From JAVBMJ01 sp031552535 (lineage in GTDB: Bacteria; Bacteroidota; Bacteroidia; Bacteroidales; Rikenellaceae): a stretch of 46,405 nt of DNA. Under the pieces are notes generated by a model, which saw only the letters and a list, made by a program, of their open reading frames with translations, did not search any database and was not told the DNA's origin. Every line of letters begins with the position of its first letter. The first letter of the stretch is position 1. The position numbers were made by a program, and so were the translations under genes. This document shows, piece by piece, positions 42,357 to 46,405 of the stretch. The stretch spans positions 1 to 46,405 of the forward strand of contig JAVBMJ010000040.1 of NCBI GenBank assembly GCA_031552535.1, in the 5' to 3' direction.

Positions 42357-43376
42357 ATGGCCGCTTCAAATTTTGTAGATTACGTAAAGATATATTGCCG
42401 CTCGGGTAAAGGCGGCGCCGGTTCTGCCCACTTCCGGCGCGAGAAATTCGTGGCGTACGGCGGGCCCGACGGAGGGGATGGGGGCAAAGGTGGCAGCATC
42501 ATACTGCGCGGAGACAGCCAGTACTGGACCCTGATACACCTCAAATACCAGCGGCACCTCTTTGCCGAGGACGGCGAGTCGGGATCAGGGGCGCGAAGCA
42601 GCGGCAGGGACGGCAAAGACGTTATAATCAACGTGCCGCTGGGAACTGTGGCCAAAGATGCCGAAACAGGCGAAGTGGTATGTGAGGTGACCGAAGACAG
42701 TGAAGAGGCGGTGTTGCTGAAGGGAGGCCGCGGCGGATTGGGTAACTGGCACTTCAAAACCGCGGTAAACCAAGCTCCCCGTTATTCACAGCCTGGTGAA
42801 GCAGGACTGGAAGGGAGTTACATTCTGGAGTTGAAAATACTGGCCGATGTAGGGCTTGTGGGATTTCCCAACGCAGGCAAATCGACCCTGTTGTCGGTAG
42901 TTTCGGCAGCCAGACCTAAAATAGCAGACTACCCGTTCACGACGCTTGAGCCCAACCTCGGGATCGTTGAATACCGCGATTACAAATCGTTCGTGATGGC
43001 CGATATACCCGGAATCATCGAAGGAGCGCACGAAGGCCGCGGTATAGGTACCCGTTTCTTGAGGCACATAGAGCGCAATTCAATACTGTTATTCATGATC
43101 TCTGCCGACAGCAACGACATTGCACACGACTATGGTATCTTGCTCGGAGAGTTGACCCAATACAATCCCGAACTACTCGATAAGCAACGTATACTGGCCA
43201 TTACCAAAAGCGATATGCTCGACGAGGGCCTGATGCACGAGATGGAGCCTGCCCTCCCCCGGGTGCCACACCTGTTCATCTCATCGGTTACGGGATTCAA
43301 TATAGCGCAATTGAAGGACATGCTATGGGAGGCGCTTCACAAAGACGAAGTGACAATCCCTGACAGGCACGGCTGA
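42357..43376 (+). CDS. obg: GTPase Obg/CgtA
   Basis: Obg is an essential GTPase that binds the large ribosomal subunit and ppGpp. The 339-aa protein has the glycine-rich Obg fold at about 1-160 (SGKGGAGSAHFRREKF, GPDGGDGGKGG, LKGGRGGLGNWHF). The G domain follows, with G1 GFPNAGKSTL (about 168-177), G3 DIPGIIEGAHEGRG and G4 TKSD. The C-terminal extra domain of some Obg proteins is absent, as usual here. Start MAASNFVDYVKIYCRSG (42357) matches the family; the frame upstream covers the rel-obg hairpin and is rejected. Confidence 0.96.
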   Translation: MAASNFVDYVKIYCRSGKGGAGSAHFRREKFVAYGGPDGGDGGKGGSIILRGDSQYWTLIHLKYQRHLFAEDGESGSGARSSGRDGKDVIINVPLGTVAKDAETGEVVCEVTEDSEEAVLLKGGRGGLGNWHFKTAVNQAPRYSQPGEAGLEGSYILELKILADVGLVGFPNAGKSTLLSVVSAARPKIADYPFTTLEPNLGIVEYRDYKSFVMADIPGIIEGAHEGRGIGTRFLRHIERNSILLFMISADSNDIAHDYGILLGELTQYNPELLDKQRILAITKSDMLDEGLMHEMEPALPRVPHLFISSVTGFNIAQLKDMLWEALHKDEVTIPDRHG

Positions 43377-43394
43377 TAGCCGGATGAGAATCTT

Positions 43395-43559
43395 AGAAAC
43401 TGTTTAAAATATTACCGAAATTATTTTTCACATATTCCAGATAGTGTTTTTCGCCGGTAGGTATGAAGCTGCGTATCGGGAATATGGAGCAAATCCCGAC
43501 GGAGAAAAACAACGGGAAGAGCCGGAAAAGAACGGGAGAAATATTCTTAAACAGTTTCT
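43395..43559. repeat. Long (165-bp) intergenic repeat, variant end sequence
   Basis: AGAAACTGTTTAA (43395-43407) and TTAAACAGTTTCT (43547-43559) are exact inverted repeats, extended by AATATT on both sides. The interior differs from the 163-bp and 177-bp forms. It occupies most of the gap between obg and the small barrel gene. Confidence 0.8.
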
Positions 43560-43603
43560 TACATGCTAATTATTAATTATTAACCAACAAAACATCACAA
43601 TCT

Positions 43604-44215
43604 ATGAAAAAAAACATTTTGACTTTTTTACTGATCACTGTCTCGATGTGTGCTTTCGGCCAGAAAGGCTCCTGGTGGGCTGGCGGTGCGTTCTCCTACC
43701 TCCGCACCACGGAGGATGAGAATGGTTTAAGCTACAAAAACGATGCTGTAACGGTAATCCCGTATGTTGAGTACTTTTTTCAAGACACCTGGTCGGTCTA
43801 TGGCGGAGCTAATTTTGGATATGCTAAGAGCAGGTATACCGACATCGATTCCAATCCGGCCACCCGTACTGTTCGTCATAATGATTTGGGCCCTTATTTT
43901 GGCATAGGCAAATATTTCCCCATGACGAAGCATATAACATTTTTCCTCAGCCTGCATGCCGAAGGTGCCTGGGGTACTCTTAAAGGGAATGATTATTCTT
44001 ATAGCACCAGTCGCTACGCGATAGGAATATACCCCGGCTTCCAGATCCTTCTAAACGACAAAGTATCTTTATATATGGAATTCAGCGAATTATCCTATGA
44101 GGCGACCTCATCAAAAAACAAGAATAATTCCAACGATAAAACAACCGGCTCAAGATTTACAACCGACTTTTTCAATAACGGAGTCAATTTAGGATTACAG
44201 TTCAGAATCAAGTAA
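43604..44215 (+). CDS. Small outer-membrane beta-barrel protein (OmpW/OMP_b-brl-like)
   Basis: The 203-aa product has a clear signal peptide (MKKNILTFLLITVSMCAFGQ). The mature part is about 183 residues of alternating strands (WWAGGAFSYLRT, AVTVIPYVEYFFQD, WSVYGGANFGYAKS, YAIGIYPGFQILLN, VSLYMEFSELSYEA), enough for an eight-stranded barrel. The Asn/Ser/Lys-rich segment TSSKNKNNSNDKTTG would be an extracellular loop. It ends LGLQFRIK. The function is unknown; small porin-like or adhesive proteins have this form. It lies between obg and the metal-uptake genes with no sign of a shared transcript. Confidence 0.8.
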   Translation: MKKNILTFLLITVSMCAFGQKGSWWAGGAFSYLRTTEDENGLSYKNDAVTVIPYVEYFFQDTWSVYGGANFGYAKSRYTDIDSNPATRTVRHNDLGPYFGIGKYFPMTKHITFFLSLHAEGAWGTLKGNDYSYSTSRYAIGIYPGFQILLNDKVSLYMEFSELSYEATSSKNKNNSNDKTTGSRFTTDFFNNGVNLGLQFRIK

Positions 44216-44339
44216 ACCAGGGAGCAGAAACAACGAATCAACGAACTACCGTAAATACGATCATTTACCTTATACGGCTTTGACCGCATCTTTTTAAAGG
44301 AAATTGATGTAGGCAGCATAGGGTGAATGGTCGTTTTAT

Positions 44340-44360
44340 GGTAAATTATTTATATTTACC
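44340..44360. promoter_or_regulatory. Candidate metal-repressor operator before znuA
   Basis: GGTAAAT (44340-44346) and ATTTACC (44354-44360) form a perfect 7-7-7 inverted repeat ending six bases before the znuA ATG. The 21-bp AT-rich dyad is of the size bound by Fur-family (Zur, Mur, Fur) regulators. No regulator gene is in the window, so the identity of the repressor is open. Confidence 0.5.
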
Positions 44361-44366
44361 GCCAGT

Positions 44367-45245
44367 ATGTATTTATTAAGGATCATATTTTTTTTATTTC
44401 TGTCACAATTGTTGTTTGCCAATTGTGAACGCCGGGCCACGACCGCGCCAAAGATTACCGTAAGTATACTTCCGCTTAAATATATTGTTGAGAACATAAC
44501 TGGCAACGACTTTGTTGTTAATGTATTGGTTCCGCCAGGGGCGAGCCCGGAAACTTTTGAGCCCAATCCGGCACAAATGAAAAATATTTATGAATCGGGC
44601 ATTGTTTTTTCCACCGGGTTAATCGATTTCGAGCAACAATTGACCCCCAGGCTCAAGGCCGGGGGATCGCGCGGTTCAAACGACGCGCCACAGATAACAG
44701 AGGTTTGTGCCGGGATTGAACTTATGCAGGGACATTGCGGACACCTTCCCAATTCAAACCACTCTCATGGGATCGATCCGCATATTTGGATCTCGCCATA
44801 TGAGTTACAAACAATAACAGATAATATATATCGCAAGATCAATGAATTATATCCAGATTCGGTGAAATACACCGACAACTACCTAAAACTCATCGAACGC
44901 CTAAAGGCACTTGACGCGCAAATAAAGGAGATGTTACAAGAGGCCCGGGTAGATAGGTTTGTGATATACCACCCTGCCCTGACCTACTATGCCAGACGCT
45001 ATGGACTGGAACAAATATCGATAGAGCAAGGAGGTAAAGAGCCGTCGGTGCGCCAGTTGCGCGACGTAATAGCACGTTGCAAAGCAGACCGGGTGCGGTA
45101 TATATTCTATCAGGAGCAGTTCCCGGAGACTGTGGTCAGAACCCTGGCGGATGATGTCGGTGCCACTCCTGTGCCGGTCGACCCGCTAAGGGAAGATGTG
45201 GTTGACAATCTGATTTACATAACGAAACTAATATGCCGGATATGA
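44367..45245 (+). CDS. znuA: Zinc/manganese ABC transporter substrate-binding lipoprotein (ZnuA/TroA family)
   Basis: The 292-aa product captures metal ions outside the inner membrane for an ABC importer. It is a lipoprotein (MYLLRIIFFLFLSQLLFAN, then Cys20). TroA-fold segments are visible: SILPLKYIVENITGNDFVVN, IDPHIWISP with a metal-binding His, and VIYHPALTYYARRYGLEQ with another. The first ligand motif, usually PHxYEP, reads PETFEPNP, with Glu in place of His. A His-rich loop (HCGHLPNSNHSHG) precedes the second ligand. Zn versus Mn cannot be decided. Its stop overlaps the znuC start by four bases. Confidence 0.9.
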   Translation: MYLLRIIFFLFLSQLLFANCERRATTAPKITVSILPLKYIVENITGNDFVVNVLVPPGASPETFEPNPAQMKNIYESGIVFSTGLIDFEQQLTPRLKAGGSRGSNDAPQITEVCAGIELMQGHCGHLPNSNHSHGIDPHIWISPYELQTITDNIYRKINELYPDSVKYTDNYLKLIERLKALDAQIKEMLQEARVDRFVIYHPALTYYARRYGLEQISIEQGGKEPSVRQLRDVIARCKADRVRYIFYQEQFPETVVRTLADDVGATPVPVDPLREDVVDNLIYITKLICRI

Positions 45246-45991
45246 AATTGTTATCGCTCAATAACGTGAGCGTCAGCTACACGGCCGGGCAGGATGTTTT
45301 ATCCGGCGTGTGCCTGGATATTTTTCATGACGACTTCATAGGCGTAATAGGCCCAAATGGAGGAGGTAAGACAACATTAATTAAAGTGATACTTCAAGCT
45401 GTGCCGTATTCGGGAAGTGTTGAATTCTCGCAATCAATCTACCGTAATAAGATTCGATCCATCGGCTACCTGCCACAGCAAAATTTGTTTGACAGAATGT
45501 TCCCAATCTCTGTCGCGGAGGTTGTTTTATCGGGCCTGCAACCTGAAAAAAACATCTGGAGCGGATATAATAAGAAAGATAAGATCAAGGCAGATAATCT
45601 AATGCAAATCACAGGCATAGGTCAGATAGCCAAGTCTCCGATAGGCGAAATATCCGGCGGCCAATTACAACGGGCCTTACTATGCCGCGCCCTTATATCC
45701 GATCCGAAGTTATTGATTCTGGACGAACCGGCGAATTATGTGGACAGCAAATTCGAGGGAGAGTTATACAGGCTACTGGAATCCTTCAACAGGTCGATGG
45801 CGATTATAATGGTGTCGCACGATCTGGGCACGATCAGTAGCGTTGTGAAAAATATAGTTTGCGTCAATAAGACCGTGCACCGCCATGGGTCCAATAAAAT
45901 CACGGCAGAGCAGCTGCGGAACTATGATTGTCCGATGCAACTTGTTTCACATGGCCGTGTTCCGCACACAGTGTTGCAACGGCATGATTGA
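45242..45991 (+). CDS. znuC: Zinc/manganese ABC transporter ATP-binding protein
   Basis: This is the ATPase subunit of the metal importer. The 249-aa chain has Walker A GPNGGGKTTLIK (about 37-48), Q-loop YLPQQNLFDRMFPI, signature ISGGQLQRALLCRAL, Walker B LLILDEP, and the H-loop VSHDLG. It matches the ABC-3 (ZnuC/MntB) group. I chose ATG 45242 because it overlaps the znuA stop as ATGA; ATG 45233, three codons earlier, is possible. The permease gene that normally completes the transporter does not follow. Instead there are 241 bp without a gene and then an insertion-sequence gene. Confidence 0.93.
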   Translation: MKLLSLNNVSVSYTAGQDVLSGVCLDIFHDDFIGVIGPNGGGKTTLIKVILQAVPYSGSVEFSQSIYRNKIRSIGYLPQQNLFDRMFPISVAEVVLSGLQPEKNIWSGYNKKDKIKADNLMQITGIGQIAKSPIGEISGGQLQRALLCRALISDPKLLILDEPANYVDSKFEGELYRLLESFNRSMAIIMVSHDLGTISSVVKNIVCVNKTVHRHGSNKITAEQLRNYDCPMQLVSHGRVPHTVLQRHD

Positions 45992-46192
45992 GCGAGCGTG
46001 ATAGGCATAGCGATTAAACATTCGAAAACAATCAATCATTACAATCATGTCTGGCGTTAGCGTATTGCGGTAATGGGGCAAAAAGTGGCGTATCAGAGGC
46101 TGAATAAATCGCTTATTATGATATAATAAACAAAAGTGGTTGGTGATATGATTTGTAATTAGTTTATTTTCTGTTGATTACGGCGATTTTTT

Positions 46193-46226
46193 AGTATTTA
46201 GATGAAATATGTTTCATCTAAATACT
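46193..46226. repeat. Perfect 15-bp inverted repeat before the transposase start
   Basis: AGTATTTAGATGAAA (46193-46207) and TTTCATCTAAATACT (46212-46226) are exact complements around a TATG loop. The right arm is followed by seven T residues that lead to the ATG at 46233. It has the shape of an intrinsic terminator and of the stem-loops that shield transposase genes from outside transcription. No gene is visible between znuC and this point. Confidence 0.75.
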
Positions 46227-46232
46227 TTTTTT

Positions 46233-46405
46233 ATGTTTTCCCGAAGCATAAAGCGTTGCCCGGAGTGTGTTTTTTTAGATGTCATAAAATGTGTATTTCG
46301 CAGAGGTCATCAGCGTTATCGTTGCAAAAACTGCGGCAGTTTATTTTGTAATTCCCGCCAGGATATTAGCTTATCTAATCGTTTTGTCTGGTTCGAGCGT
46401 TGGAT
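46233..46405 (+). CDS. N-terminal fragment of a zinc-ribbon transposase, cut by the window edge
   Basis: The frame from ATG 46233 runs off the right edge after 57 codons. It reads MFSRSIKRCPEC, a spacer, RRGHQRYRCKNCGSLF, then NRFVWFERW. Two CxxC pairs (CPEC, CKNC) form a zinc ribbon, followed by an 'RF.WF..W' helix. This is the usual start of Bacteroidota transposases of the zinc-ribbon type (IS1595/IS256-IS1249-like groups); the exact family needs the catalytic part. The intact frame argues for a potentially active element whose left end lies somewhere in 45992-46192. Confidence 0.7.
   Translation, partial: MFSRSIKRCPECVFLDVIKCVFRRGHQRYRCKNCGSLFCNSRQDISLSNRFVWFERW

Noticed and set aside
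147..43559. CRISPR array
   Set aside because: The repeated motifs are dispersed between genes and are inverted pairs; there is no regular direct-repeat/spacer series and no cas gene.

Overview
The window comes from a member of the Bacteroidota, most likely the order Bacteroidales; I cannot fix the genus, although the gene set would fit a Rikenellaceae-like gut bacterium. The evidence is phylum-specific families (DUF4199, DUF4293, DUF5689, a plug-less TonB-type barrel), relaxed lipoprotein boxes with a Cys close to the N-terminus, and repeated -7 promoter boxes of the TAnnTTTG type that the phylum's primary sigma factor uses. It is chromosomal and mostly core.

Layout. At the left edge are the first codons of a transposase-like gene on the minus strand. 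Then come efp, a secreted GH116/DUF608 glycosidase and a 770-bp gene-free stretch holding a perfect 25-bp hairpin and a 177-bp repeat. A phosphohexomutase gene diverges from dnaA, and a perfect DnaA box lies in the dnaA leader. mltG converges on dnaA. The SRP RNA gene (ffs) follows with its own promoter and terminator. A long plus-strand run then carries tsaC, a DUF4199 membrane protein, a GT2 glycosyltransferase, uvrA, an M16 peptidase, an O-methyltransferase, an MFS exporter, a thioredoxin, an outer-membrane barrel and a DUF5689 lipoprotein. A minus-strand block has DUF4293, pyrB-pyrI and dapB-lepB-yigZ. truA-galK runs divergently from dapB. Next are an OsmC protein, a large periplasmic TPR protein with a barrel partner, and a CotH-kinase lipoprotein. 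A three-gene minus-strand cassette follows, with two paralogous DUF2589-type proteins and a cysteine-rich protein of unknown family. The right part is core again: prxQ, recA, rel, obg, a small barrel, and the zinc/manganese uptake genes znuA-znuC. The window ends inside a second transposase gene that is preceded by a perfect 15-bp inverted repeat.

How the genes work together. Informational and stress functions dominate: dnaA, recA, uvrA, efp, ffs, rel, obg, truA and tsaC. Envelope functions are the second theme: mltG, lepB, three barrels, the TPR protein and lipoproteins. Metabolism is represented by pyrBI, dapB, galK and the hexomutase, the last two linking galactose and glucose phosphates.

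The most notable non-genic signal is a family of intergenic repeats with 13-bp terminal inverted repeats (AGAGTCTGTCTAA / TTAGACAGACTCT and variants). It occurs at seven places, in short (41-42 bp) and long (150-180 bp) forms, and two copies are side-by-side composites of short and long units. The best candidate for an undescribed protein system is the DUF2589-type cassette at 36.2-38.1 kb.
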